Shown: positions 31,425 through 42,526, numbered from the stretch's first letter. The stretch is DNA of 64,000 nt from Bremia lactucae (GCF_004359215.1 NC_090616.1:1713976-1777975); one strand, 5' to 3'. The notes: generated from the sequence alone by a model not told the origin. Numbers and translations: made by a program.

Positions 31425-32270
31425 CCGACTACCGGTCGCATTGAATGTGGCTATGCGACTGGTGACATACCACCGATGCCATCTCCATTCGAATGACCTT
31501 ATCCGAATGACACAAGTGCATTGCACCTAGAGCGCGCTACTCTAGATGCACATAAATATTATGGCATCTATAGCTCGTGGAAGGCTCAGGGGAAATCTCA
31601 TGGTCGTGTTTCCCCGATTCCGGTCGTGTTGCATTCAAATAAATCAACCAACCAATACACGCTTTCATCCATATTTCGAGGTGGCAAAACGGTCTTAGCG
31701 AATTAACTTTGCTCGCTTGCGTGTGAGAGAAATCCTGGGCAGTAGTGTACCCACTGTTTCTTCTCATCACGCCGCTCTGCTAGTCTTTTATAAAAAAACA
31801 TAAATCGCCTGAAACTTTCACTTTCGGACTTAGCGGTGAGACATCTGGTGCTACTTCGCATAGGCAGACACCACGCTCCGACTAGTCAGAATCTTTGAGT
31901 ATCCTCTCGTCTGGACGAGGATTTGAAGATTCTTCGGCGCGGAGTGGCGGGCAACCAGCCTTCCAACAAGAAAGCGTTGGTTCGCAGCAGCATTCATCAG
32001 TGCAGGTGGCACCCGATATGAGCGGTGGATTAGCCCAATAACTCGCGACAGCAAATCCCGCAATCGTTCACTCGCAGGCGCTAAGTGCTGCTGAACGACG
32101 GATCGGGGATCTCGAAAGTCAAGTCTCGCGTCTGACTTCGGATCTTCACGATGACCGTGCGAAGGATCGTCAGGGTTACGAACGCCTAAAACTTCGGCTG
32201 GACCTTTCGAGAAAGTTGATGTTGAGGAATCAGCGGTATGCGCATGATATCTCTTGTTCTCAAATCCATT
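31425..32270 (+). pseudogene. Family-B antisense frame (element E5)
   Basis: Plus-strand remains alignable to 62.8-63.64 kb: the block around SHGRVSPIPVVLHSNKSTNQ, and the coiled-coil segment SAAERRIGDLESQVSRLTSD followed by RQGYERLKLRLDL at about 32084-32210. Heptad-like leucines are clear. It lies opposite to the integrase and chromodomain of E5 and is broken by indels upstream of the coil. Confidence 0.6.
31851..32063 (-). pseudogene. Chromodomain remnant of E5
   Basis: VPPALMNAAANQRFLVGRLV, followed by LQILVQTRGYSKI, matches the Gypsy C-terminal chromodomain pattern (PPALxDxxGxxRFLVExL...YLVxWxGY). The tryptophan of the VKW motif reads T. Beyond the GYSK part the frame is lost. It lies antisense to the family-B frame. 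Confidence 0.65.
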
Positions 32271-32570
32271 TCGTGGTGGGAGTAGTCATTCGGCTGGAAG
32301 ATTTTTTTTCTTCCCCGGCTTCCTAACCAGATTGACGCTCGACTCACAGTCGGCGTCACCATCGGTCTCCTTAGACAGATGGGGGTATGTGATCCCTTCT
32401 GGACCAGCATACTGTTTCAGACGTCCCACGTAAATACGGGGTGCGTCTTCATGTACGTAGGGAGGGTGACCCTATAATTTAGGTCTCCAACGACCACCGT
32501 AACCGTCCAATGAAACGCGGCAACAACTTCGTAGTGCCTCCAGGTAGTACAGAAACTCCATTTTTAGGTA
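32186..32570 (-). pseudogene. Integrase C-terminal (GPY/F) remnant of E5
   Basis: Same DNA as the better copy at 63682-64000 (plus strand ACAGTCGGCGTCACCATCGG and nearby). That copy encodes RFIGPFTVVEEVGDLNYRLT, then IYVGRLKRYVDP. Here the reading frame is broken and a ~40-bp stretch with a T-run replaces the sequence near 32.3 kb. Confidence 0.65.
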
Positions 32571-32845
32571 GGATAGCAGTACTTTATAGTACACTAATAC
32601 GCTCATTGTATTTGCGACCATTTTGGTCGGCACATTGTTTTTGCTTGTCCTGTGCGCTTGCCACAGGGAATTTTTGTGTAATGGCTAATCGCTCATCCAC
32701 AAAGCGTTGAGCCTCGCTCACACTTTTAGCATTAAACCCGCCTATGACACCGATGAAAATTCGGTCATAGGACTTAGCTGTAAAAACGAAACGAGGTTAA
32801 TGTTTGGGAGCACAGGCATTCCTTGCCGTGACTCCTTACTGATCC

Positions 32846-33665
32846 CTACCAAACCGGCAGGGTCACTAGAGCAGGTTTGGGTCTTTGAAAAGTCACCTCT
32901 CGGGTCATCGTCATATTGACGAAACTGTGTCCATATTTCGCACCGAGCGTAGTAAGGGCCCCTCCATCACTAAGGCTCAGACTGTGCACAAACGATAATG
33001 GCGTTTGGGAATGGCGCAGTCCGTTTATATCAAACGGTGTCTCACCCGTACTGGCGTGGACACTGTTATTTATAGCGAACTCCACAAAGTGCAATTGCTT
33101 GGTCCACTATTTGGGAGTTGCTATAGTGCGCAAGACATCTGGCACGACCCGATTAGCACGTTCGGTTTAGCCATCGGTCTGGGGATGATCTGCGGTCGAC
33201 ATGTGGAGGTTGCTACCTAGCAGCTCGAGCACATGTCGCCAAAAAACAGACGTAAAACGCGGAGGGATGCACGAGTCCATAGTATCCGACCGGACGTGTA
33301 GTGGGTAAACATGATTCAAGAACAAGAGAGCGTCCTCCTTGCCTGTGGTCGATGTCTTACATGGTGCTAAATGCACCATCTTACTCAGTCTGTCTACAAA
33401 GACGACTAGCCCTGGCCGACCCTTATGATCGGTCGGCATGCCAAACATATAGTCCAGACTTACTGACTTCCACACCTGGTTGGAATCGGTAGCGGCTTCA
33501 GTGGCGCACTGCTGGACGGTGCAGGCTCAATGCGCTAACACTGTCGCAAAAGCGAATATAGTTGGCCACCCAAGATATAGCTGTGACCACCAAAATTCCT
33601 CTGAAGCTCGTAATAATGTCTTTTGACGGCCGAGATGCCCACTACATTGCGCATTATGGAGCACA
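32846..33665 (-). pseudogene. Integrase of E5
   Basis: From the left of the protein: NAQCSGHLGRQKTLLRASEE (zinc-binding part, partly decayed), VWKSVSLDYMFGMPTDHKGR and VVFVDRLSKMVHLAPCK, then PPRFTSVFW, HMSTADHPQTDG and TERANRV. A TAA interrupts between DG and TER. Then EFAINNSVHASTGETPFDIN follows. The DDE residues can be placed, but the stop makes it inactive. Confidence 0.8.
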
Positions 33666-33675
33666 TGAAGGATCA

Positions 33676-34450
33676 TCAGCTTGAGATCTGTACATAGAAT
33701 CTCATGGGATCACAAGGTGATAGCTGATGCCATAACAGGTCATCGCCGTAGCTAAAGCGATTTTGCGTAGCTACCAGGTGCGACGGAAGGGAAACCTTTC
33801 GCCCACCAAAGTGATCCAACAGCAGGCGATTATGGTCGTCCTGACTATAGCTCTCTTTTATCTCAGAGACCAATGAGCTCGTCACGTGGTATGCCTTCAT
33901 GGCTGCCAAGGTTGACGGCTGAAATTGTGCTATCGCACTAGACACACTTTCCTGGTGTCTAACCTCGAAGTCTGGTCTGCGCGATAAAACGTCAGCCAAG
34001 ACATTTGACTTACCCGGCTTATATTCAACTTTGAAATAAAATTCAGAGAAGAATGTAAGCCATCTTGACATTCTAGGCGAGAGGTGCGGTGAGCTTATAG
34101 CGGTCCGCAGCGATGCATGATCAGTATAAATCACAAATGGTTCGGTGTCCAATAGGTGCACTCGAAACTTAACAAGAGCATACTTTATTGGAAGTAGCTC
34201 CTTGTAATGCACAGGGTAATTTAGTTCGCGGCTTTTGAAGTCGAGACTGATAAGAAATGACATGGTCGACGCCGTCGTCATCCTTCCGCATGAGCGCGCT
34301 GCCGATTAAGACGCCGTCGTCATCCTTCCGCATGAGCGCGCTGCCGATTGCATCGCAGACGACGCTAAAGGGCTTATCCGCGTCTGGCAATGCCAAGACC
34401 GGTGCCTCTTTTAGGGAATTATTCACTGTTGTGAACAGCATCTTTTCATT
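33676..34450 (-). pseudogene. RNase H and linker of E5
   Basis: ALPDADKPFSVVCDAIGSAL starts the domain. FKSRELNYPVHYKELLPIKY, EPFVIYTDHASLRTAISSPH and KPGKSNVLADVLSRRPDF follow. An in-frame 42-bp tandem duplication (34268-34351) repeats GSALMRKDDDGV, and a two-base shift splits the domain near 34.28 kb. Confidence 0.85.
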
Positions 34451-35330
34451 CGTTTAACCAAACTCATACTGCGTCGTTTTTTTGAGGAGGTGAGACAATG
34501 GTTCAGTTCGCTCAGCATACTTCTTGCTATGCTTATGAAAGCTATATGTGAGTCCTAGAAATTGGCGGAAATCCTTCACATGCCGTGGGATTGGCCATTC
34601 CTTTAACGATTCAATCTTGTAAGGGTCTGCCCGTGCAAGCCAGCACAGGTATCTCAGGGACCCCTATGACGCACTTTTGCAAGTTATTAAACAGTTGGGC
34701 GCCCACCAGAGTCTGCAACACGTGCTAAATGACGCTTGTGCAGCTCTATGCGTCAAGCGCGTTCTCGGCCCTGCTATGCACCCTTACATCGTTGACGTAA
34801 TGGAGCGCGTATAGACACCGTGCAGACGCATCACGTGAATCACCACTCGGTTGAATGTCGCCAGTGCATTTTACAAGCCTTAAAGCATCACGAGCCACTG
34901 CCCAAGTATCCCGCTTGGAATGCTTTTTGCTGTAGGCGGCTCGGCACTTCTTCTCGGAGCACATCGGGATGTTTCCACACAACCTCAAAAACGGATCATC
35001 TCTCAAGACATCCCAACCTTGAGCAGCTAACCGCTTATTTCTGTCCGTTTATAGGACGCTCTCGTCCATGGTAGACGACGAGCATCAGTCCACCAAGTTC
35101 TCTTCTGGAACTGGTGTGACTTTTTCATGGATCTTTCCTTTCTTTAATATGGCAAGGTACAGATTCCACATATCTCCGTGAGTATTCTATCTCCTCAGCA
35201 GACATGCCGGAGCACCGCAACTGAGGATGACTCCGCAATTTCGTCTTGACGGTCTTGAACACCAGGACTGCATAAGAGCCTGGACAGGGCTTCCTTACCA
35301 AACTTCTGCGCCAATTACTCTGCCACCTCC
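34451..35330 (-). pseudogene. Reverse transcriptase remnant of E5
   Basis: The end of the RT is readable: SLKEWPIPRHVKDFRQFLGL, then YAERTEPLSHLLKK. The palm remains as ALHYVNDVRVHSR near 34.79 kb, where the YxDD motif reads YVND. Sequence upstream to 35.3 kb is too decayed to place. No gag or protease is recognised before the LTR. Confidence 0.65.
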
Positions 35331-35426
35331 CAGTGAGGTTTGGAGAGAAAGCTTAATCGATATTGAGACTCATCTTTACAGACACGCTCTAAGAGACGGG
35401 TTGTAAAAGGATTACTAGTGCTACCA

Positions 35427-35932
35427 TGTGAAGGCGGGCGCTACTTAAAGCTAATACGCACACTATCAGAGCACAGTGATGAAGCGTTTAAATATCTTCT
35501 CTAACGTACAGTAACGTAGTTTGTGGGCGCCTAAGCGACCTCAACCAACGAACTAGCAACCTTAGCTTAAGTGACGTCGCGCTAGGGGTAATCCAGCTCC
35601 ACGTGCGCACTTGTGATCTCGGAAGGAGTTTTTAGACTGATTTATACTAATCGTAGCAAAAATTAATCGTATTCTGACCAATCTAAAAAATTATCTCTCA
35701 AGATATTCACTGATATGTATTGCGAGCGGATTGTCCTAGATACCTCGTATCTTGGATGACGCTAGCCGTCATCCCCGTTAATGTGAATACCCTCTGGTGC
35801 ATCACATACACAAGTGTGAACCTCACCCAAGTGGTGGGTCTTCTACTTGACGTAAGTTGTTGACCGTCCTCTTAAGTATACAAGGCGTACTTAACGGGAA
35901 TTGTGTAGCATAGGGCAACTTTGGCTCGCTAA
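35427..35932 (-). repeat. Family-B LTR (5' LTR of E5)
   Basis: About 506 bp. The plus-strand start TGTGAAGGCGGGC is preceded directly by CTAGTGCTACCA, the complement of the PBS-like site. The far edge (35932) is worn (expected ...CCGTTACA). It aligns with 61620-62152 and 53733-54279. Confidence 0.8.
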
Positions 35933-36286
35933 AAATAAGGAACCTAAAATGGTGATTTACGAACGCCCGAAATTAGTTGGTCGTAAAGCATGAAACTGTA
36001 ATTGTACAGCAATGTTGAAAAATTTACTTAAGTATGCAGATGATAAATTAGGATTTCAAATCAACGCTAAAAGTGCAGTAAACATTATGCATCAGAAGTA
36101 TCTTATCAATGTCTACTATAACATGGTAAAAAAAAAATGTGCAATATATTATTGCCTTGAAAATTTTATCACGAGTCCATCCTTACGATTTAATTAATTC
36201 GATATAGAAACAAAAGCTATACCGTGCACTTGGAGTGGCTCCTTATAATGTAAGAAATCTGCATCAGATTTCGAACTGTGCATTGC
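35933..36286. other. AT-rich spacer between E5 and E2
   Basis: No supported gene. A 61-codon plus-strand frame (36012-36197) has no recognised domain. Confidence 0.45.
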
Positions 36287-36772
36287 TTGAAGCGGAGCTC
36301 CCTCGCTCTTAAAGTCAGAGGAAGACTTTTAGACTCAGAGTCTCTTATTTCTACAAACTAATGGATTTAATATCTCAGAGAGTCGTACAAGCTATAAAAG
36401 CTTAATATATCCAAGTTAAAGGCATTCAGAATTTCGTAGAACCAAATGGCAACTAGTGCCCAAGAGTATATACCTAAGATAGACTTGTATCTCTTACAGA
36501 TCAATGTGAACGACTTAGGGAGACACTTAAAGCTTTAAGATCAAAAGAGAGACAGCACTTTATTTTATTATCTTATCTAGAACCTGACCCTAGCCAATTT
36601 AACAATAGATTTCTGCCACCAGAACTATATCTGGCGGCAACCACATTTGCTTCCCATAAGAAATGGGATTTAGGTAATTAATTATTTTAGAATAGGATAG
36701 TAAAAGCGTATTTTACCCATAAAGTAAATGTCCCACAATAACGGTTCTCCAACTGATGTGAACCCCATTACA
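36287..36772 (-). repeat. Family-C LTR (3' LTR of E2), ~486 bp
   Basis: The intact edge on the plus strand reads ...GAACCCCATTACA at 36772. The other edge (AAGCGGAGCTCCCTCGC) is slightly worn. It is longer than its 5' partner, which lacks ~130-150 internal bases. Confidence 0.8.
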
Positions 36773-36783
36773 CCCTCCTCCAT
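36773..36783 (-). other. Polypurine tract of E2
   Basis: The minus strand reads ATGGAGGAGGG directly before TGTAATGGGG, the LTR start. This fixes 36287-36772 as the 3' LTR of a minus-strand element, in agreement with gag-pol orientation. Confidence 0.65.
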
Positions 36784-36855
36784 CAAACTGTTGACGCCGA
36801 GTGACAACATTCGCTTCATTTCCTCTTTGGGGTTGGAACCTAAACAGCTAATCGT

Positions 36856-38160
36856 TTGGTTATGTTTTGCTGTCCCATGACAATAAAGCGTGAGTCACAG
36901 ACTCTTAGCACTTTCCTCGACTATGAGGCAATCGTGGACTTTGAAAGTCACATTCTATCTGATGATGAGAAACAAGAGCTTCGCTCTTACACGACTTCTC
37001 CTCGGGATCAACGTCGGCGGGCCCCAAATCCGTTGCCAGAACGTGGTGCCTCTGATGTTTTAACTGCATTAAGCAGGACACAGGACCCTGAGTAGCAAGA
37101 GCATGCAATCCTCAAATAGAAACAAGCTCGTCGTGAAGCTGCCGAGATAGCGAAAGCTATAGCTCATAGCGAATGAAGATTCACCCCGCTTAGTGCGGAA
37201 GAGCGTCTAAAAAAGATAATAGGTCACAGCTTGGCCATCTGGACCTCCGGTGCTTCGGCGAGGATGCTGGAGGAGATCGCTGCTCATGACGCTCTTCATG
37301 AGCTATACCTTATGCCAAAGAAGTTTACGCGATGTCAGTAACTGAAGCGTTTACGTGATCTAGCCTGTGAAGCCTCGGTGATCCTCAATGAGGGAATTTC
37401 CGATCGTTTTGTTTTTTCAAAGAAACCAGAAATGAAAACGATGTCTCATTTGAGAACTGGGTCCATCGGTCCGCCAACTCCGCAATATTTGGAATATTAG
37501 AGAGTCTACGGATGTGGCTGACGTTCGTTGGAACGGAAGCTTAGCTTCGATTTCACAAAGCTTGAGGCCAAAGGCCAATTATGTCCCGCATTTCTGCCAC
37601 AAAACGAGGATAAGCCTAGCCGTTATTTCAGTACTTCAGTTGACCAAATCCACCTTTTCCCACTTCTAGTGGTGGGAAGCGTCGTTTGACGCGAGTTGAC
37701 CTTGAGCTTGGCGCTCAAAAACGTCAACGGCGTACGGACAATGTTGTCGAAGAGGTACCTCGAACTCCCAAGAGTTTCTAGAAGAGGGGTACCCTAGCCA
37801 CTTCACCAGATACTGGAATTGACCCTTACGACGACGTCGCTTTTAAAAGTTTCTCCGCATGATACTGAAGGTACACCCGCGCATCAAGCAGCGCGGGAGG
37901 GGGTCAAAATTTCGGCGGAAGCATTTGATGCTCTACGGCACGAGGTGCAACATCGTCGTGAGGTGCTTGCTCGGTTGAGAGCTCTTTTGAGGCTGTTAGG
38001 ATTGTCTTTCGATGCTGGAGCGTCAGCAGCCTCGTTTAGATGGGCAGCTGGACATCCTGGTGAGGATGCAGCAATCTGCGGCACGACCGCCTGTCTCGGC
38101 GCAAGCGCTTTCAAGTCCACGTGGGAAGGGTCCCGATATGGCTTAAGCAAGCCAACGTAA
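36856..38160 (+). pseudogene. Antisense frame of Gypsy E2 (family C)
   Basis: Plus-strand coding signal between the integrase end and the 3' LTR, starting ~85 bp from the LTR. The first frame (36856-37095) reads FLDYEAIVDFESHILSDDEK, then APNPLPERGASDVL. After a stop and frame changes it continues with ILKKQARREAAEIAKAIAHSE-like, SAEERLKKIIGHSLAIWTSG and MLEEIAAHDALHELY. A 113-codon frame (37819-38160) contains a helical Arg/Leu-rich stretch (FDALRHEVQHRREVLARLRA). That last part overlaps the integrase C-terminal frame on the other strand. No family is recognised. It is broken by at least three stops or indels. Confidence 0.6.
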
Positions 38161-38400
38161 AACACTGGGTGCGTACGCAGCTTGCTGGGAAGATTTAGCG
38201 TATAAGCTAGGCCCTCTTGGCCACGATTGTAAATGGTCCAATAAAGCGCGGGCGCAATTTGGTCTTGAAGACACCAAGACCACGGAAACCAATTTGGTAG
38301 GTAGGTTTTTGGCGTTTAGTAATACTCGGTCTCCGACCATATAAGAATTAATATAGCTTCTGCATTTGGCATCTGCTTGTTCTTTTTTATTGTCTTGGCA
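37884..38400 (-). pseudogene. Integrase C-terminus of E2
   Basis: Contains the region before GPY/F (KCRSYINSYMVGDRVLLNAK), then, after a frameshift, the end VFYVGLLKPYRDPSHVDLKA followed by an Ala/Pro/Ser-rich tail. In related elements this tail leads to a chromodomain; here no chromodomain is seen, and the tail DNA is also open on the plus strand. Confidence 0.75.
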
Positions 38401-38559
38401 ATCAGCCATCGTATCGCTTACATGTCTTAAGACACTAAATCGCGTCGCGAGAAACTCGCTTAAATGTTTCCGAAAGGTAACAGGGCTGATATCAGCAGCC
38501 TATCAGCTAATTCTCCTTCACCAAGCCCTAGCCACGCAATAATATCGATAAATGAATGT

Positions 38560-38990
38560 GTGAATGGGTGAGACCGTTGACATAGAACGGAGTGCAGCCT
38601 ATAGAGGCATAAACAGCGTATTCTGACGAAAATTATACCACTGGGAGCATTGAGCTCCAGCGCTTTACTGTCTGAGCACCAATACTGCGCGAAACGTCTT
38701 CAATGACGCGATTGACACGTTCAGTTTGACCATGGGTCCGCGGATGGTCCGAGGTGGACATGCCCAATCTGGTGTCAAGCATTTGGAATCGATTCCCAGA
38801 ATTTACGTGTGAAACGGGGGCCCCGATCCGAGACAATTGCCACTGGCAAACCGTGTTGTCGAAACACGCGATCATTAGACAGCCTTCCTGTGCCTTCACC
38901 ATCAATGGAATCCTGCACAACCGCTAAATGAGCCGTTTTGCTCAATCGGTCAACAAAGACAACGACGCCGGAGTTACCGGTCGAATCTTT
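38560..38990 (-). pseudogene. Integrase core of E2
   Basis: The core reads GVVVFVDRLSKTAHLAVV-like in a broken frame near 38.93 kb. It continues LSRIGAPVSHVN, LGMSTSDHPRTHGQTERVNR and VIEDVSRSIGAQTVKRWSSM. The usual DPRF is replaced and the frame breaks near 38.88 kb. Confidence 0.75.
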
Positions 38991-39001
38991 CGGTAGACCG
39001 A

Positions 39002-39085
39002 TGCTTCAGTAGCGAGTGGTGTCTTACGTCAAGTCACGTATACTAGTACGTGCAGAGGAAGACTACTCTTTAAGACAACTACCTT
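39002..39085 (+). repeat. Family-A LTR fragment inside the E2 integrase
   Basis: GCTTCAGTAGCGAGTGGTG, then CACGTATACTAGTACGTGCAGAGGAAGACT, matches the family-A LTR (compare 27714-27800). Both ends of the LTR are missing, so this looks like a recombination scar. Confidence 0.7.
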
Positions 39086-39113
39086 AAAATTAAAAATATA
39101 TACTAATGGACTC

Positions 39114-39600
39114 CTAACACCCTATAGGTACGGGCAGACTTGCAAGTGGCGCAGCAGCATGCGCCGAGGGTTTAATCCGTTGGCATGTTTCGCATGTGCG
39201 AACGTATGTGCTGACCCATTTGTAAAGTTTTAGTAGCCAATAAATCTGGCTTACAGTGCCGTAGGTCTTTTCTCTACCGAGATGACCGCCAAGGACAGTA
39301 TCGTATGCCTCATAGTGGAACCTCATCATGAGAAACAACGACGCGCGAAGGATCGCAGCGTCCTGCAAGCAACAGGTCGTTATCGATAGAAAATCGATGT
39401 AACCTTGCACGCAAACGTGCCGACAGCTTAAAACCCGAGTCAGTGCTCTTTAGAGCTCGTAGCAGAGCTACACACAGGTCATCCTTGGCGTAAGCCGAAC
39501 GGATTGATTCAGTTATAGGCGATATTATGGTTGTTAAATGAAAGAGCTCATAATCCGGCCTGCGTGATAACGCATCGGCCAAAACATTCTGCTTGCCAGG
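39114..39600 (-). pseudogene. Integrase N-terminus and preceding linker of E2
   Basis: MADALSRRPDYELFHLTTII closes the RNase H part. LRARLHRFSIDNDLLLAGR follows, then the zinc-binding HEAYDTVLGGHLGREKTYGT-like region with TYVRTCETCQRIKPSAHA. The zinc-binding His and Cys residues are kept. A frameshift splits it at ~39.38 kb. Confidence 0.8.
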
Positions 39601-40575
39601 CTTATACTTTCACCTTTGGGTTGTATTCGGCGAAAAATGATAGCCATCGGGCCATTCTCTGTGAGAGATGGAGCGACTAAGTCGCAGTGTGTAATGACGC
39701 GTGATCTGTGTATCTAACAAACGGCTTAGAGCCTAGTAAATGAACTCTGAACTCGACGAGAGCATACTTTATAGCAAGTTACTCTTTGTCATGAACGGAG
39801 TAGCTCTTTTCGCAGCTTAAAGCGCTCTAGACTCGAACGCATTAACTCGTTCGCGCTTAACAGCCTTATTTGTGAAAGTATTTGGCAAGACTCAACCACT
39901 TCCGCAAATCCTTTTGGTTTTTAGGAACGGCCAATTTACCATGCTTTTACCTTAGTGGGATCCGCTCTAAGGCCTCGCTTCCCAATGAAGCACCCAAAGA
40001 GAAGAATTTCTTGTGCGTCAAAAATACATTAAGATGCATTGGCATGCAATTTAATTGTGCGCATACACTCGAGCACTGCTCGCAAATGGTCGATATGCTT
40101 TCCACATCCGACCGATCCTGCTCCACATGCCTATGGACAAAAATGTCATCAAAATAAGTATGTGCGTAACCTCGATGAGGGCGGAACGGTTGCATCACTA
40201 GACGATTGAATGTTGCCGGGGCATTCGAAACACCTTGTGGCAGAACCAACCACTTCCATTGCATACCGCTCGGGGTGCTAGCTGCTGTAAGCGGGTTGTC
40301 ACTAGCTCGCATGAGTAGTTGGTAATTTAAGAATTTAGTTTAAAATTGGGTTAAACTCTATAACCAGCGACTAAGCCAAGTACCGTGTACATTGTACATC
40401 CCACCATATTGTTTTAAAGAACATCGTTTTTAGGAATGGGGTTTTGTGCTGATACAATGGCAGCATAAGCGTATTATAAGCATGTACAGTGTGTCATTTA
40501 CCATTTAGCTTTTTTTACACAAGATGTCGGTGTGGACTGGGAAGATTTCCTTTCTCGCACCATTCCCGTTTAGTG
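39601..40575 (-). pseudogene. Reverse transcriptase and RNase H of E2
   Basis: The RT palm is clear at 39947-40312: LTAASTPSGMQWKWLVLPQG, VSNAPATFNRLVMQPF and HTYFDDIFVHRH, with the catalytic YFDD intact. Upstream RT fingers (40.32-40.57 kb) and downstream thumb and RNase H (39.6-39.94 kb) are split over several frames. Confidence 0.8.
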
Positions 40576-40576
40576 T

Positions 40577-40990
40577 TTAGCACGGAAAAATGTCAATGAC
40601 GTCACATTGCTCATTTTGTAAAGGCCACTGTCGTGTGTCTAAGTATTTAGTTCCAAGAGCCAAGTCAATTTCATGACGGGCACCTCTTTCCGGGGGTAAA
40701 TAGATGGTGGATTGGTACTTACCACATCTTGGAACTCCATAATTATGGTATAAATGGGTCCGTAGGATCTTTATGGATCGAGACCCACTCCGCGCACTAA
40801 GTGCAGTTTTTGTGTCATTCAAGACAGCTTCGTCTAGAAGTGACGCTGAGTTTAACTCAAACGTAGGTGGCATGACCACCATCTCGGATAAGTCGCCAGC
40901 CTTTAAGGCTCAGCCACACTCATCAATAGACATTCCGTCCAGCTCTAAGGAAGGAATTGTTGCAAGGCTTACTTCTCCCTCAATGTTACC
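40577..40990 (-). pseudogene. Protease-RT linker of E2
   Basis: [20 protein letters not shown], then [20 protein letters not shown]. Same module and orientation as in E1. It leads directly into RT here, as expected. Confidence 0.75.
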
Positions 40991-41429
40991 GATTACACCA
41001 TTTACAAGTGTATGTAATTGCTCTTATTACTTTGTGAGGGTATCGCGTCTACCCTGTCTTGGAGTAGAAACAATACGCCTCTTAAAGGCTGGGACATTCG
41101 CGTCCCCAATTTTTCAGCCTGTATTGGTTCTATACCAGATATGTTGTCAAGTTTGACATCTAACAAGGAGTCAGGGAACTCAACTTCTATTTCCAGCGAC
41201 TGTTTACGTGTCGCTTCACGTGCATTAGATAGGGGGGGTTAACCTGAAATGCCCTAGCAAACGCCAATTCGGTCACTAGTGACACTCAATATGGTGCCAC
41301 CTCGGCTGATCACACTCTGTCGACTTAGACGTGCCTCTCCACGTATCTCAGAAATATTGCACCCTTGATGACTCGGCCAATAGGCCTACAACGCTTTCAG
41401 CCAACAGTAATTCGTTATTACAACGAGTG

Positions 41430-41858
41430 TCACTCAACAGACAAAATACGTGCCGTTCCAACCCCTATTTCTGAGTCGAGCTCAAAATTAATGCTTACAA
41501 CATTGGAGTTTATTACCTCAGACATACCAGTGTCTAAAGCACTGACAACCTCAGTCAATGATCGGCGCCAATAGCCCTTCTGTTGCCTACCAAAGGTGGG
41601 TTCATGACTCTCCAAAACTTTGCTACAAACATTGCGCATGGAACCTAAGGTCTTAGACCTCCAATCGCCTAAGTTCAACGGAAGTTTAGGAATGGTGACA
41701 CGAGTCCCTGTCGCTAAGCGAACAGTGATTGTTTCACTTTTATGCGTTTTAAGTGCCTCAATGTATTGTTGATCTTTCTCAAGGGAACGACGCCGAACAT
41801 AATTACAAGACGCGCCGGAGTCAATTAAAATTGACCCTGGCTTATCGAAACCATTCAC
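41430..41858 (-). pseudogene. Aspartic protease of E2
   Basis: The catalytic motif ILIDSGASCNYVRRRS is intact, followed by QYIEALKTHKSETITVRLAT. The C-terminal ILGMPWL motif is missing, because the frame runs into a segment (GSMRNVCSKVLESHEPTFGR) that in sister elements lies beyond the protease. An internal deletion is likely. Confidence 0.8.
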
Positions 41859-41939
41859 AGTCGCTTGAGCGACTAACCAGCCAGGCTTGTACTCACGCCC
41901 CGTGTTATAGGCACCAAGCTAATTGGGACTGGGTTCTGC

Positions 41940-42480
41940 TTACTCACCTTGTAGAAGTTCCATAGAGCCTAGGTCTTCCCCAGTAGGGCGCCCCGCACCT
42001 ACTGGGGTATCGACTTTTTCCCGCACCGTACCAGATCTCTGGTATAGGTCGGAATTGGTGCTATTTCGAGTTTTACGCGTATTGCGTAGGGGACAGGCCG
42101 GACGTATATATTTCGTGCTTCCGCACATATAACATCTACGGATGTTGTTATGCTGTTCCACAGCTCAGAAAGCCTCTTCTTCTTACTCAATGAGGCTTAG
42201 ATCCATGGTTTCGGTCAATTTGACGGTACCCATCTGCTCGAAGAGCTTGTACGGTAAACAGGTGCGCTAACACGTGCTAACCTTAAGTCGAACACACTTA
42301 AGGTTAGCACGTGTAAGCGCACCTCTTTGAATGTAGAAGGATGGGATCGGAATAGTTCCGTCCGGGCGACGCCCTCATTGAAACCGCCGTTAAGATTCTT
42401 TCGAAATTTGCTTTTTTCATCGAATTTTGAGGTCTAGGTACCTCTGAAAGTTCTAAAAACTTATATTTCAATGAAGTCTT
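41940..42480 (-). pseudogene. Gag end and zinc knuckle of E2
   Basis: The zinc knuckle reads CYMCGSTKYIRPACP, with the His of CCHC replaced by Tyr. The upstream gag is decayed and contains the 42261-42325 palindrome. The same segment in E3 is better preserved. Confidence 0.7.
42261..42325. repeat. Near-perfect 28-bp palindrome in E2 gag
   Basis: AGGTGCGCTAACACGTGCTA (arm continues to 42288), a 9-base loop, then the reverse complement at 42298-42325 with one mismatch. In the sister elements the first arm has its equivalent but the second does not, so the second arm replaced normal gag sequence. Confidence 0.85.
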
Positions 42481-42506
42481 AGTCTTATAAAGGCTCAGGT
42501 GTAAGT

Positions 42507-42524
42507 TGACTACGAGTGCTACCA
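42507..42524 (-). other. Primer-binding-like site of E2
   Basis: The minus strand reads TGGTAGCACTCGTAGTCA, two bases from the 5' LTR edge. TGG is the complement of the tRNA 3' CCA. Similar sites lie beside family-B LTRs (35409-35426, 54282-54299) and in E3 (61138-61155, with two bases lost). The tRNA was not identified. Confidence 0.6.
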
Positions 42525-42526
42525 GG

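Larger units (their letters stand above)
31851..35932 (-). mobile_element. Gypsy retrotransposon relic E5 (family-B LTR, chromodomain)
   Basis: Minus-strand order: 5' LTR (35932 to 35427), PBS-like site (35426 to 35409, TGGTAGCACTAGTAATCC), degraded RT, RNase H, integrase, integrase C-terminus and chromodomain, with an antisense frame at the 3' side. The gag and protease region is largely missing. The expected 3' LTR side is rearranged (30.55-31.15 kb is inverted). Confidence 0.8.

Noticed and set aside
36012..36197. 61-codon AT-rich plus-strand frame
   Set aside because: Composition and length fit chance in AT-rich DNA, and no relative was recognised.
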